Notes under the pieces: generated by a model
Database searches by the model: none
What the model was told of the DNA's origin: nothing
What the model saw: the letters and a program-made list of their open reading frames with translations, nothing else
Assembly (NCBI RefSeq): GCF_004331735.1
Contig: NZ_SJSO01000031.1
Coordinates: forward strand, 1 to 52,407
DNA length: 52,407 nt
Direction: 5' to 3'
Source: Pedobacter psychrodurus
GTDB taxonomy: Bacteria; Bacteroidota; Bacteroidia; Sphingobacteriales; Sphingobacteriaceae
In this document: in pieces, positions 1 through 8,323 of the stretch
How the letters are laid out: every line of letters starts with the position of its first letter
Numbering within the stretch: position 1 is the first letter of the stretch
Position numbers and translations under genes: made by a program

Positions 1-1
1 T

Positions 2-244
2 GGTGGAGTTCAGAATAGCAACCATTTACTAGGACATTTTTTTAGAAAAATGAAAAGTAAAGGCGGCTATAAATATGCCATAGTAGCCACAGCACGAAAA
101 CTAGCATGCATCTATTATAAAATGGTTACTGAGAAGCAGTCATTCAATCCATTAAACAATGAAGAACATCTACAAAAGCAGAAAAAAGTACGGATTGCAG
201 CACTGGAAAAAGCACTCAATGCATTAAAGTTACAGGTGGCTTGA
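2..244 (+). CDS. IS110-family transposase, C-terminal end (partial)
   Basis: The frame is open to the left edge, so only the last 80 residues are present. They read GGVQNSNHLLGHFFRKMKSK and then AIVATARKLACIYYKMV. A pattern of 'FFRRMKARKG...AIVATARKLA.IIYKML' is characteristic of the C-terminal region of IS110/IS1111 (IS116/IS902) transposases, which are DEDD-type recombinases acting with a bridge RNA. An ATG at 50 is internal and is not the gene start. Whether the full element is intact cannot be judged because the 5' part lies outside the window. No terminal inverted repeat is visible after the stop, which fits IS110 elements. Confidence 0.75.
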   Translation, partial: GGVQNSNHLLGHFFRKMKSKGGYKYAIVATARKLACIYYKMVTEKQSFNPLNNEEHLQKQKKVRIAALEKALNALKLQVA

Positions 245-736
245 TCTTTTTGTTATATAGTAAAAGAAACAAAAAACACCGGCTGAAAATTTTTCTTTCG
301 AAGTTAGGGGGATGGCTGGGGCAGTAAAGCCCGAAAAATTTGTTAGGCCGGATTTAAGTAGAACGGAGATACGGTGCTATGGCCTAGCTGAGCGAAGTAC
401 ATATTTAATACAAGTCACTCATTAATAGATAATTAAAAATAACGTCAATGGTAGCGTAGTCGAAGGATCTTTAAGGATGTAAAATGTAAAATGGAAAAGG
501 CTAGTCCCATGCCCTTAGTCTTAAGTCAATTAATCCTACGCGTTCGTCCTCCTGGACTTGTTTCAGGATCTATGAGAAGGAACTAATCTCTAAATCTTCT
601 AGTTAACCAATTTATACCATTAACCATACTAATGAACTATTGAACAAATAACCCCTTCGAATGTCATTTTAACAATCTTTATCAAATAGAATAATAATTT
701 AACAATGTCGTAACATTTGTTTGATATACAGAGTCT
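245..736. other. Gene-free stretch with dispersed repeats
   Basis: No credible coding frame is seen. It holds one copy of a palindromic dispersed repeat (246-383, listed separately) and pieces of the short 'GTCAATGGTAGCGTAGTCGA' and 'CTGGACTTGTTTCAGGATCT' kinds of repeat that recur elsewhere in this window (near 3180 and 48670). The right end is AT-rich and carries the promoter of the small ORF at 763. Confidence 0.6.
246..383 (+). repeat. Palindromic dispersed repeat, family R1, copy 1
   Basis: The order of blocks is the same as in the copy at 11082-11215: a T-rich/A-rich arm (CTTTTTG...TAAAAGAAAC), CCGGCT-AAAATTTT, a central GATGGCT/CAATGGCT block, CCCGAAAAATTTGT-AGGCCG, TTTAAGT-GAACGG, and finally CGGTG-T. 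CCGGCTGAAAATTTTTC and GAAAAATTTGTTAGGCCGG face each other as imperfect inverted arms. Identity between the copies is moderate, so this is an old or fast-changing repeat. Confidence 0.6.
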
Positions 737-744
737 TACCTTTG
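737..744 (+). promoter_or_regulatory. Promoter -7 box TACCTTTG
   Basis: TACCTTTG matches the Bacteroidota sigma-A consensus TAnnTTTG exactly. A TTTG lies upstream at 716-719 with a 17-nt spacer, against the usual 19. Predicted transcription would start around 750, about 13 nt before the ATG at 763. Confidence 0.5.
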
Positions 745-762
745 TAATGTAAATCAGATGAT

Positions 763-858
763 ATGTTAGAATCATTCTTTGCCGTATGCTTATTAATTGT
801 TGTACTTTATTTCTTTAGCCCCTTTGAGGTAAAACTCGATGAGGAAGAGGAGTGGTAA
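763..858 (+). CDS. Possible 31-residue single-span membrane peptide
   Basis: ATG at 763 to TAA at 856 encodes MLESFFAVCLLIVVLYFFSP followed by FEVKLDEEEEW. It has one hydrophobic span (about residues 4-20), a proline turn and a strongly acidic tail ending EEEEW. A consensus -7 box sits directly upstream (737-744), and the next gene begins 71 nt after the stop. I do not recognise a family. The sharply bounded membrane span plus acidic tail and the promoter argue for a real micro-protein, but a reading frame of this length can occur by chance. Confidence 0.4.
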   Translation: MLESFFAVCLLIVVLYFFSPFEVKLDEEEEW

Positions 859-929
859 CACAACTAATTTATCTCTGAACTGCTTTATTCGAGCGGTAAT
901 AAAATCCTTCCCCCTAAAATTTCTCGTTT

Positions 930-1784
930 ATGGATAAAAGAAATGTCGATGTAGTCGTTATATCCGATGTACATTTAGGCACCTATGGTTGCCATGCAAA
1001 AGAACTTCTAAAATACCTTAAGAGCATAAAACCCAAAACATTAATTCTAAACGGTGATATTATCGATATCTGGCAGTTTAGCAAAAGTTATTGGCCCGAA
1101 TCGCATATGAAAGTAATTCGTAAACTGATGAAATTCGTATCTGAGGGTGTTCAGGTTCACTACCTAACCGGAAATCATGACGAGATGCTCCGCAAATTTG
1201 ATGGTATGGAAATGGGGACTTTCCATCTCCAGAATAAGTTAATTTTAGAGCTGGATGGTAAAAAAGCATGGTTCTTTCATGGTGATATTTTTGATGTAAC
1301 CATGCAGCATTCTAAATGGCTGGCTAAACTTGGCGCAGTTGGTTACGATACACTAATCCTCATTAATAGTTTTGTAAACTGGGTACTTACAGCATTTGGA
1401 AGGGAAAAGATGAGCTTTTCGAAAAAAATCAAAGCTAAATTTAAAGATGCTGTCAAGTTCATCAATAGTTTTGAGCAAACTGCAGCAGAACTGGCTATCG
1501 AAAAAGGTTATCAGTATGTAGTTTGTGGTCACATCCACCAGGCTGAGCAGCGCGAAATTGCCACCGAAGATGGTAAAGTGCTTTATTTGAACAGTGGAGA
1601 TTGGGTAGAAAGTTTAACTGCTTTAGAATATGAAAATAAAAACTGGACGGTTTTTAAATATGAGCACCAACATTTTATGAAGGATGAATTGGACGAAGGA
1701 ATCCTTTCTGATGCTGAGGATTTAAAAAGTAAACTAGACATAAATATTCTTTTACAGAATATAAAATATGAAATTGCCCAATAA
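930..1784 (+). CDS. LpxH-like metallophosphoesterase (UDP-2,3-diacylglucosamine diphosphatase family)
   Basis: A calcineurin-like phosphoesterase of 284 residues. All metal-binding motifs are present in order: SDVHLG (D13, H15), NGDIID (about 41-45), GNHDE, FHGD and GHIH near residue 202. The family hydrolyses the pyrophosphate of UDP-2,3-diacylglucosamine to give lipid X in lipid A synthesis, at the inner face of the cytoplasmic membrane. The length fits the Bacteroidota LpxH-like proteins, which are somewhat longer than the E. coli enzyme. The gene is followed after 20 nt by a glycosyltransferase, so the two are probably co-transcribed. Bacteroidota often carry several paralogues, so the exact substrate is uncertain; the phosphoesterase assignment itself is firm. 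Confidence 0.8.
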   Translation: MDKRNVDVVVISDVHLGTYGCHAKELLKYLKSIKPKTLILNGDIIDIWQFSKSYWPESHMKVIRKLMKFVSEGVQVHYLTGNHDEMLRKFDGMEMGTFHLQNKLILELDGKKAWFFHGDIFDVTMQHSKWLAKLGAVGYDTLILINSFVNWVLTAFGREKMSFSKKIKAKFKDAVKFINSFEQTAAELAIEKGYQYVVCGHIHQAEQREIATEDGKVLYLNSGDWVESLTALEYENKNWTVFKYEHQHFMKDELDEGILSDAEDLKSKLDINILLQNIKYEIAQ

Positions 1785-1804
1785 TTTTAGATATTCGGGC
1801 ATAA

Positions 1805-2794
1805 ATGAAGATACTTTACGCAATACAGGGAACAGGTAATGGTCATATCAGCAGGGCGAGGGAAATTATTCCTTTGCTTCAGCAGTATGGCGAATTGGAT
1901 ATTTTAGTAAGTGGAACACAGGCCGATGTAAAACTCAGTCAGCCCGTAAAATACCAATTGCATGGCTTCAGTTTTATCTTTGGGAAAAAAGGTGGTGTAG
2001 ACCATTTTAAAACATGGCTAAACATGAATCTTTTCCGCTTTAGGAAAGACATGAAGCAACTACCGCTAAAAGAGTACAATTTAATTGTTAACGATTTTGA
2101 ACCTGTAAGCGCCTGGGCCTGTAAGCTACAGGGCATAGAATGTGTGTCATTGAGCCATCAGGCGGCATTTAAATCTAAAAAAGTACCCCGTCCAAGAACT
2201 TTAGATTGGGGGAAGCTTATTTTGAGCCGCTATGCGCCAACCAAATACCACATTGGCTTTCATTTCGACCGCTACGACACTTTTATCCATACCCCGGTAA
2301 TCAGGGCGGAGATTCGAAATCTGAAGAGTGAAAATTTAGGACATTATACCGTCTATCTTCCAGCCATTGACGATAAACGTTTAGTAAAGCTTTTTACACA
2401 GCTGCCTGAGGTTACATGGCAGGTTTTCTCTAAACACAGTAAAGTTGCCTACCAGGAAGGTAATGTTTTTGTGGAGCCTGTTAACAATGAAAAATTTAAT
2501 AAAAGCCTGGCCACCTGCGAAGGTTTGTTTACTGGCGGTGGTTTCGAAGGCCCCGCAGAAGCACTTTATTTAAAGAAAAAGCTGTTGGTTGCGCCTATGC
2601 GTTTCCAGTTTGAACAGCAATGTAATGCCTACGCCTTAAAACAGTTTGGTTTGCCTGTAATTTGGGGAAGTACCAGAAACTGGTTGCCTATTATTAAAAA
2701 CTGGGTAGAAAATCCTCAAAAGCACGAGTTCGATTTTCCGGATGAAACGGCCCAGATCATTGATGATATGGTGAAGAAGTATGCTAGAGTTTAG
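1805..2794 (+). CDS. MJ1255/VC2487-family GT-B glycosyltransferase
   Basis: 329 residues. The N-terminus MKILYAIQGTGNGHISRARE is the glycine-rich 'G.G.GH..RA' start of MurG/GT28-like enzymes, and GGGFEGPAEALYLKKKLL near residues 246-264 is the nucleotide-sugar donor loop ('GG.....EAL..G.P.L'). This fits the MJ1255/VC2487 group of GT-B transferases. Acceptor and sugar are unknown. It starts 20 nt after the phosphoesterase, so a joint role in glycolipid or envelope synthesis is a reasonable inference. No signal peptide or membrane span is seen, which suggests a cytoplasmic or peripheral membrane enzyme. Confidence 0.75.
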   Translation: MKILYAIQGTGNGHISRAREIIPLLQQYGELDILVSGTQADVKLSQPVKYQLHGFSFIFGKKGGVDHFKTWLNMNLFRFRKDMKQLPLKEYNLIVNDFEPVSAWACKLQGIECVSLSHQAAFKSKKVPRPRTLDWGKLILSRYAPTKYHIGFHFDRYDTFIHTPVIRAEIRNLKSENLGHYTVYLPAIDDKRLVKLFTQLPEVTWQVFSKHSKVAYQEGNVFVEPVNNEKFNKSLATCEGLFTGGGFEGPAEALYLKKKLLVAPMRFQFEQQCNAYALKQFGLPVIWGSTRNWLPIIKNWVENPQKHEFDFPDETAQIIDDMVKKYARV

Positions 2795-3061
2795 TCTTGA
2801 GTCTTAAGTAGATCGCCCTCGGATTGTCATCCTGAGAGGTTAGTTTTAAACTAAAAAACATTGGAGTTGCAATGACAGGTTTTAGCGGTTCGTCATTCCC
2901 AAATGATTGGGAATCGTAATGCCTTGATAGGGGTTTGTAGGTTGCATTAAGATTCCCGCCTGCGCGGGAAAGACGACGATTTTCAGAATCTGTCATTGGT
3001 AGGGATATTTATTTGTATAAAATCAATATAAATAACAGATGATTTTAAGGAGATAAACGGT

Positions 3062-3166
3062 CTCGAAGTATCGTCATTTCGACCGTAGTGGAGAAATCTT
3101 TTAAATTTCATTTCAATACTTGCTTCAAGGATCTCTCCATTCCGTTGCACTCCAGTCGAGATGACG
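3062..3166. repeat. Palindromic dispersed repeat, family R2, copy 1
   Basis: It begins CTCGAAGTATCGTCATTTCG and ends TCCAGTCGAGATGACG. The two ends are imperfect inverted repeats (CGTCATTTCGA against TCGAGATGACG). A second copy with the same ends lies at 16489-16607. The central part differs between copies. Confidence 0.65.
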
Positions 3167-3423
3167 CGGATTTTTGGAATCTGTCAATGCTAGTGTAGTC
3201 CAAGGATCTCTGCGATGAATTTAGTCATTACAGTTATTTGGTTCATTTGGAAATGAATGCCGGTAGCTTTTGGCTTATACAGCCCCGTTATTCGATATAG
3301 CCCGATGCTAGTTTAGTGCCGATTCTTCGGTAAAGGATTGGGTCTGCCGCTATTCCCGGGTTTATTTTAACGTATAGCAGCACTTTTGGGGATGGTTAGC
3401 TATGCATCGTCCGCTGCTACTTA

Positions 3424-4180
3424 TCCGCTTTGGTCTTAGGCTTATTCTAATCCGTGGCACAGTACCACGTAATTTAAACCTGACAGGAGCGGGCACCGAA
3501 CGCAGTGAGGTAAAGCGGATGGCAGGACTATCGGAACCGATACAAACAGGAACCTGCTTTTCTAAAAATAACAGAACTCCCTTTTCTGCTTTTTTCATTA
3601 GCCAAACGGTCTTCGACTCCGCTCAGACTGACAAATCTTTATGAGATAGATAACTAATACGTCCCTGCTTTAGTCTTTAAGCGCTTTGGTTTTTCTGCTT
3701 AGACTTAGTCGGTAGCATTGTACTGCGTAATCTAAACCTGACAGGAGCGGGCAGCGAACGTAGTGAGGTAAAGCGGATGGCAGGACTATCGGAACCGATA
3801 CAAACAGTAACCTCCTTTTCTAAAAATAACAGAACTCCCCTCATCAGCTTTTCTACTTTTTTATTTACCAAATGGTCTTCGACTCCGCTCAGACTGACAA
3901 ATCTTTATGAGATAGATAACTAATGCGTCCCTGCTTTAGTCTTTAAGCTTTGGTTTTTCTGGGTAGGCTTAGTTGGTAGCATTGTACTGCGTAATCTAAA
4001 CCTGACAGTAGCGGGCACCGAACGCAGAGAGGTAAAGCGGATGGCAGGACTATCGGAACCGATACAAACAGGACCCTGCTTTTCTAAAAAAGAACAGAAC
4101 TCCCCTCATCAGCTTTTCTACTTTTTATTTACCAAACGGTCTTCGACTACGTCCGATAGCTATCGGACCAGACTGACCAA
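3424..4180 (+). repeat. Three tandem copies of a ~260-bp structured unit
   Basis: The copies run about 3424-3681, 3682-3945 and 3946-4180 with periods of 258 and 264 bp, measured at the shared word AAACCTGACAG. Each copy contains a 5' hairpin, CCTGACAG-AGCGGGCA-CGAACG, AAAGCGGATGGCAGGACTAT, CGGAACCGATACAAACAG, a poly-A-containing stretch with AACAGAACTCCC, and GGTCTTCGACT...CAGACTGAC. The hairpin in copy A (3453-3469) and in copies B/C (3712-3726 in B) differs in sequence yet stays paired. A diverged inverted copy of the core is seen at about 18428-18485. Copy C carries an extra 18-bp perfect palindrome at 4151-4168. Confidence 0.75.
4151..4168. repeat. Perfect 18-bp palindrome in repeat copy C
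   Basis: GTCCGATAGCTATCGGAC is a perfect inverted repeat. It replaces the CCGCTC present at the same place in copies A and B, so it looks like a later small insertion. The related word TAGCTATCGGA occurs again near 18270. Confidence 0.7.
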
Positions 4181-4322
4181 TATTTGGCAATATGAATTCT
4201 ACCTTTAGTCTTTTCTCCTTTGGACTTTGGTCTTTCTCCTTTGGTCTTTAGTCTTTAAGCTTTGGTCTTTCTTCTGCTACTGTTAAATTATTTTCTTTAC
4301 TTTGCCTACTCTTAAAAAAGGC

Positions 4323-5303
4323 ATGATTAATCAGTTCAGAAAGCTAAATCCTATTAACCTCGTATTCTTGCTGGCGTACACTTTCTTTTTGCGTATTGCC
4401 ATTTTTCATGAAACGCACGATAAGCTGAATTTCGATTTTTTGGAACCCTTTGCGCGATTGCTGATCAATATAGATTTAGATAATGCCTTTACTCCCTATA
4501 CCAATATTTTTATCGCGGCACTTTTGGTTTATGTACAGGCTTTAACTTTCAATCGGGTTGTAAACAATCATAATTTATTGGCCAAACCCAGTTTCCTTCC
4601 AGGGCTGATGTTTATAACAGGAACAAGCTTGTTTATGCCTTTTATGATCCTAAGTCCGGCATTATTATGCAACTTCCTGCTGATTTGGATTATAGATAAG
4701 TTTTTAAAACTGGGTAAAAGTGCGAATTCCATTACCACTGTTTTCGATATTGGGATGATTATAGGAGTTGGAACATTAATCTATTTTCCATTTATGACCA
4801 TGTTGCTCATGATCTTTTTAGCGCTGTTGCTTTTTAGGTCGTTTAACTGGCGCGAATGGGTGGCTGGCCTAATTGGCTTTATTACGGTTTTCTTTTTTCT
4901 GGCCGTATTTTATTATTGGAATGATAATTTAAGCTCATTTTATCAGATATGGAAACCATTGGGCAATAAGTTCCCTTCGGTTTTTAAAATCAACTATAAC
5001 GATTATCTGGTGTTGATCCCGGTAACTGTAATTATCATACTGGCATCACTACAACTCCGCGAAAATTTCTTTAGGAGTTTTATCAGTACGAGGAAAAGTT
5101 TTCAGCTGTTGTTTTTCATGTTTATTGTTTCAGCAGCTAGTTTTTACCTTAAACCCGATTTCAGGACCTGGCATTTTTTGCTCTGCGTACCACCAGGATC
5201 GGTGCTGTTAGCGTACTATTTTAGCAATGCCAAAAAACGTTGGTTTTACGAAACATTGTTCGTTTTATTTGTGCTTTCGATACAGTATTTTCTGTTTGTT
5301 TAA
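4323..5303 (+). CDS. Polytopic membrane protein, DUF6427-like
   Basis: 326 residues from the ATG at 4323, with about nine or ten hydrophobic spans and a short hydrophilic N-terminus (MINQFRKLNPINLVFLLAYT). Length, topology and position upstream of coaX suit the Bacteroidota family DUF6427, whose function is unknown; I recall the family by its general look, not by a diagnostic motif. An upstream in-frame TTG at 4302 is better explained as part of a -7 promoter box (TTACTTTG), since it lies only 21 nt before the ATG and has no start-like context. Nothing indicates a substrate or enzymatic residues. Confidence 0.6.
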   Translation: MINQFRKLNPINLVFLLAYTFFLRIAIFHETHDKLNFDFLEPFARLLINIDLDNAFTPYTNIFIAALLVYVQALTFNRVVNNHNLLAKPSFLPGLMFITGTSLFMPFMILSPALLCNFLLIWIIDKFLKLGKSANSITTVFDIGMIIGVGTLIYFPFMTMLLMIFLALLLFRSFNWREWVAGLIGFITVFFFLAVFYYWNDNLSSFYQIWKPLGNKFPSVFKINYNDYLVLIPVTVIIILASLQLRENFFRSFISTRKSFQLLFFMFIVSAASFYLKPDFRTWHFLLCVPPGSVLLAYYFSNAKKRWFYETLFVLFVLSIQYFLFV

Positions 5304-5458
5304 CCTTTTTTAACAAATAACTAGACCGAAACTTGACAAAGATTAATAGCTTTGTGCATGATTTTAGAATTAAAGCTTTTTTAGTTTTAATCAAGATGGA
5401 TAAAAAATGGAGTCATTGGAATTTCTAAGAACATATTATTTGCAGTGGGAGATTTTAA

Positions 5459-6193
5459 ATGCGTAGGCTAAGCATTGATATTGGAAATTCTGCTGTTAAG
5501 GTTGCTGTTTTTGCAAATCAGGAAATTGTTCATCATCAGCGTTTCAATAAACTTGGAATACTTGATTTGGCTCAATTAATTGAGAAGTTTTCACCCGCGA
5601 AATCCATCATCAGTAGCGTTAACCAGGAAGTTGGACCATTAGAAGTATTTTTAAAAAAGCATACCGAGTATATCCGTTTTTCAACCCTGTTGACGAATGG
5701 CGTACAGAATAGATATAAAACGCCAGTTACTTTAGGATTAGATAGATGGGCTGCTATTTTGGGTGCAAATGGCTTACATCCAACAAATGCAAGTTTAGTG
5801 GTAGATGCTGGAACCTGTATTACATATGATGTTTTAAGCGGATCGAAAGAATATTTTGGCGGAAGTATAAGCCCGGGTATTAACATGCGTTTTAAGGCTG
5901 TGCACGAATTTACTGGCCGTTTGCCCTTTGTAGAGTGGGATGCGAATGAAGATATAGTAGAGGGGACTGATACACAATCGGCAATCAAGAACGGCGTTTT
6001 ACAAGGAATAATAAATGAAATTGAAGGCTTTATTGCCCTAAATAATAAAAAAGAAAGTGCTCTGAAGGTAATTATAACGGGGGGTGATGCTAATTTTTTG
6101 TATAAACAATTACAAAACAGCATCTTTGCGCCTCAAATTATAAAAGATCCTTACTTAGTATTAAAAGGATTAAATGAAGCTATTGCAGATTAA
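5459..6193 (+). CDS. coaX: Type III pantothenate kinase
   Basis: 244 residues, the usual length for CoaX. It phosphorylates pantothenate in the first committed step of coenzyme A synthesis, in the cytoplasm. The ASKHA-fold motifs are visible: phosphate-1 loop LSIDIGNSAVK (residues 4-14), TPVTLGLDRWAA near 83-94, the VVDAGTCITYDV block near 117-128 with its catalytic aspartate, and GGSISPGINMRF near 139-150. Start ATG 5459 places the first beta strand immediately after the initiator. The next gene starts 1 nt after the stop, so coaX leads an operon with an outer-membrane protein and lptC. Confidence 0.93.
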   Translation: MRRLSIDIGNSAVKVAVFANQEIVHHQRFNKLGILDLAQLIEKFSPAKSIISSVNQEVGPLEVFLKKHTEYIRFSTLLTNGVQNRYKTPVTLGLDRWAAILGANGLHPTNASLVVDAGTCITYDVLSGSKEYFGGSISPGINMRFKAVHEFTGRLPFVEWDANEDIVEGTDTQSAIKNGVLQGIINEIEGFIALNNKKESALKVIITGGDANFLYKQLQNSIFAPQIIKDPYLVLKGLNEAIAD

Positions 6194-6194
6194 A

Positions 6195-7487
6195 ATGTAC
6201 AAAAGAATAAATTATATTGCAGCCATACTCGTTCTAGTTTGTGGTTTAAGTGCTCAGGCACAGGTTACCACTTCATCACCATATTCAAGATATGGACTTG
6301 GAAATATAAAGGGATCTTTGTTGCCCCAGTTGAGAGCGATGGGTGGAATTTCTACCGCAGTAGGTAAAGTAACAGGGTTCAATTATATTAATATGCAAAA
6401 CCCTGCATCTTATGCTGGAATAACTTTAACCACCATTGATGTAGGAATGAGTGCTGGTTTAACCAGTCTTTCTCGAAACAATTTAAAGGAAACGAGTTTC
6501 AATTCTACTTTTAGTCATTTGGCATTCGCGGCTCCTGTTACCAGAAGATCGGCCTTGAGTTTTGGTATTTTACCTTATTCAGATTTAGGTTATTCTTACA
6601 GAAACACAGCTAAAGTTGATACAACCACTGTTGATCAACTTTATGAAGGCGAAGGTGGCCTATCAAAGGCTTATTTGGGTTACGGCTATCGTTTTGGCGA
6701 TCATTTAAGAATTGGTGGTAACTTAGAATATATTTTTGGTAACCTCCAAACTACCCGGGCTACCGAATTTCAATCGGTAGGCGCCTATAACGCTAAACTT
6801 CAAAACAAAAACAGTGTTGGCGGTATAAATTACTCTTATGGCATCCAGTACGATTTTAATATTGGTAAAAAAACAATTATGACCCTGGGTTATTCTGGAA
6901 GTACATCTGGTAAAATAAATTCAACACAAACTTCTTTTGCTACTTTATACACAAGAGATCAGAGTGGTAACGAAAACCCTGCCGCCGATACATTAAATAT
7001 CGTGAATAACGGAAAATCTAACCTTACTTTACCATTAACCCACAATTTTGGGATCTCTATCCAGCAAAATGATAAGTGGTTGATCGGTGCCGATTTTAGA
7101 ATGGGTAAATGGTCTGCAACAAGTATCAATAATGTAAACCAAGGCCTGCAAGATAGCTGGGGAGCTTCTTTGGGTGGCCAGTGGACACCAGATGCATTTT
7201 CTTATAATAGTTATATGAAACGTGTAGATTATCGCATTGGTTTTAATTATGATAAAACTTATATCAAAATCGGTAATCAGGATATTAAACAAATGGGTGC
7301 ATCATTAGGTTTTGGCTTCCCATTGCCTACTGGTAGCGGTGGTACAGCATTCTATAAAATCAACTTTACAACCGAGCTCGGACAAAGAGGAACGTTAAAC
7401 AATAATCTTGTTCAGGAGAAGTATATTAATTTCCACTTAGGTTTTACCTTGAACGATACCTGGTTCCGTAAGTACCGTGTAGACTAA
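6195..7487 (+). CDS. Outer-membrane beta-barrel protein of the coaX-lptC cluster
   Basis: 430 residues from ATG 6195. This start gives a clean signal peptide (MYKRINYIAAILVLVCGLSA with cleavage after AQA); an in-frame ATG at 6174 would add seven residues inside coaX and weaken the signal. The mature part is rich in alternating aromatic/glycine strands (YRFGDHLRIGGNLEYIFGN, YSYGIQYDFNIG) and ends in a charged-aromatic tail, as in transport-type outer-membrane barrels. An OMP gene between coaX and lptC is, to my recollection, a conserved Bacteroidota arrangement, suggesting a link with outer-membrane biogenesis, but the specific role is unknown. Confidence 0.7.
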   Translation: MYKRINYIAAILVLVCGLSAQAQVTTSSPYSRYGLGNIKGSLLPQLRAMGGISTAVGKVTGFNYINMQNPASYAGITLTTIDVGMSAGLTSLSRNNLKETSFNSTFSHLAFAAPVTRRSALSFGILPYSDLGYSYRNTAKVDTTTVDQLYEGEGGLSKAYLGYGYRFGDHLRIGGNLEYIFGNLQTTRATEFQSVGAYNAKLQNKNSVGGINYSYGIQYDFNIGKKTIMTLGYSGSTSGKINSTQTSFATLYTRDQSGNENPAADTLNIVNNGKSNLTLPLTHNFGISIQQNDKWLIGADFRMGKWSATSINNVNQGLQDSWGASLGGQWTPDAFSYNSYMKRVDYRIGFNYDKTYIKIGNQDIKQMGASLGFGFPLPTGSGGTAFYKINFTTELGQRGTLNNNLVQEKYINFHLGFTLNDTWFRKYRVD

Positions 7488-8059
7488 TGAATTTGAAGAC
7501 ATTTTTATATGGTCTGTTTCTGGTGTTGCCTTTTTTTCTGGCTTCCTGTGGAGATGACGATCTAAAAAATGCCAATTCAGTTTCATCAAATAAAGTAATC
7601 TTAACCAGAGACCGGACCATCGGTGTCGATATTACTTATAGCGATTCGGCCAGAATTAAGGCAAAGGGCTATGCGCCAATAATGGATAAGGTTACGCCTA
7701 ACAATGGAAGCGCCTACCAGGAAATGATTAAAGGTGTAAATATCGATTTCTATAATCCGAACGGGACCATTGACGGAAACCTGGTATGTGATTACGCGAT
7801 CAGGAAAGATACCGAGCTTAAAACCGAATTCAGAAAAAACGTAGTTGTAAAAAATAGCAAGGGTGATACTTTTTCTTCGCAGGAATTAATTTGGGATGAG
7901 TCGAAGAAGATTTTTTATTCCAATCAACGGGTATATGTTAAAGGTGTAGATGGTAGTATTGGCGAAGGCATCAACTTTAAAGCCCCGCAGGATTTTAGTA
8001 CATATGAAATGGACAGCGGAAACGGCGAACTGAATATGAAGGAAGGTGTAGCGCCGTAG
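7487..8059 (+). CDS. lptC: LptC-family LPS export lipoprotein
   Basis: 190 residues. The start overlaps the preceding stop (TAATG), showing translational coupling. A lipoprotein signal with lipobox LASC (Cys21) replaces the single membrane anchor of proteobacterial LptC, which is usual in Bacteroidota. The rest has the LptC/OstA-like pattern of beta strands (GVNIDFYNPNG, LVCDYAIR, FRKNVVVKNSKGDTFSSQEL, EGINFKAPQDFSTYEM). LptC bridges the LptBFG transporter to LptA in the periplasm and takes lipopolysaccharide from the inner membrane. The family match is good; it is the last gene of the coaX operon. Confidence 0.82.
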   Translation: MNLKTFLYGLFLVLPFFLASCGDDDLKNANSVSSNKVILTRDRTIGVDITYSDSARIKAKGYAPIMDKVTPNNGSAYQEMIKGVNIDFYNPNGTIDGNLVCDYAIRKDTELKTEFRKNVVVKNSKGDTFSSQELIWDESKKIFYSNQRVYVKGVDGSIGEGINFKAPQDFSTYEMDSGNGELNMKEGVAP

Positions 8060-8323
8060 CCGACGAAATGAGTGAATGATAGCGTTTTGAATGAGAGAAT
8101 GTTTAAATGGGTTTATTCATCATTATTCATGGTATACTCATTCAATCATCCACTAACTCTCTAATTCAATCACTCAAAATTCTATCATTCTATCATTAAA
8201 ATAGGACTTCTATTACCTTAAAAATTAAACACTTGATAAATAAAATTTTGTGTTTTCTTTTTTGAGGCAAATTTGTATCTTGCGCCCTCTTAAAAAAGAA
8301 CTAAATAAATTTATAATTACAAT
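8060..8323. other. Spacer with low-complexity ATTCAATCA-type sequence
   Basis: 8080-8200 consists of degenerate words such as CATTCAATCATCC, CTAATTCAATCACTC, TCTATCATT and their complements (GAGTGAATGA, GAATGAGAGAATG), so the two halves are loosely self-complementary. No gene is seen. The promoter of the following isomerase gene should lie in 8220-8300, where TATCTTGC (8276-8283) is an imperfect -7 candidate. Confidence 0.5.

Larger units (their letters stand above)
2795..4301. other. 1.5-kb gene-free repeat region
   Basis: Only short frames arising from repeats are present. From left to right it holds REP-like palindromes (ATTCCCGCCTGCGCGGGAAA near 2951, and an imperfect TTCCCAAATGATTGGGAA), a palindromic element at 3062-3166, a GC-richer spacer, three tandem copies of a ~260-bp unit (3424-4180), and a polypyrimidine stretch (4200-4280) built from degenerate CTTTGGTCTTT words. 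Nothing suggests a protein. Confidence 0.7.

Noticed and set aside
3362..3871. Frames of 64-80 codons on both strands in the tandem repeats
   Set aside because: The frames are not kept between repeat copies, have no start context and follow repeat sequence; the region is better explained as structured non-coding repeat.
3424..4180. CRISPR-like array
   Set aside because: The units are ~260 bp and similar along their whole length; there are no short identical repeats separated by unique spacers and no cas genes.
4200..4280. Pyrimidine-rich CTTTGGTCTTT stretch as an origin or phase-variable tract
   Set aside because: The words are degenerate rather than exact, no DnaA-box cluster is present, and the tract does not lie in a coding region where length changes would switch a gene.
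5572..6123. 183-codon antisense frame inside coaX
   Set aside because: coaX is unambiguous on the plus strand; the antisense frame reflects codon bias and shows no domain.
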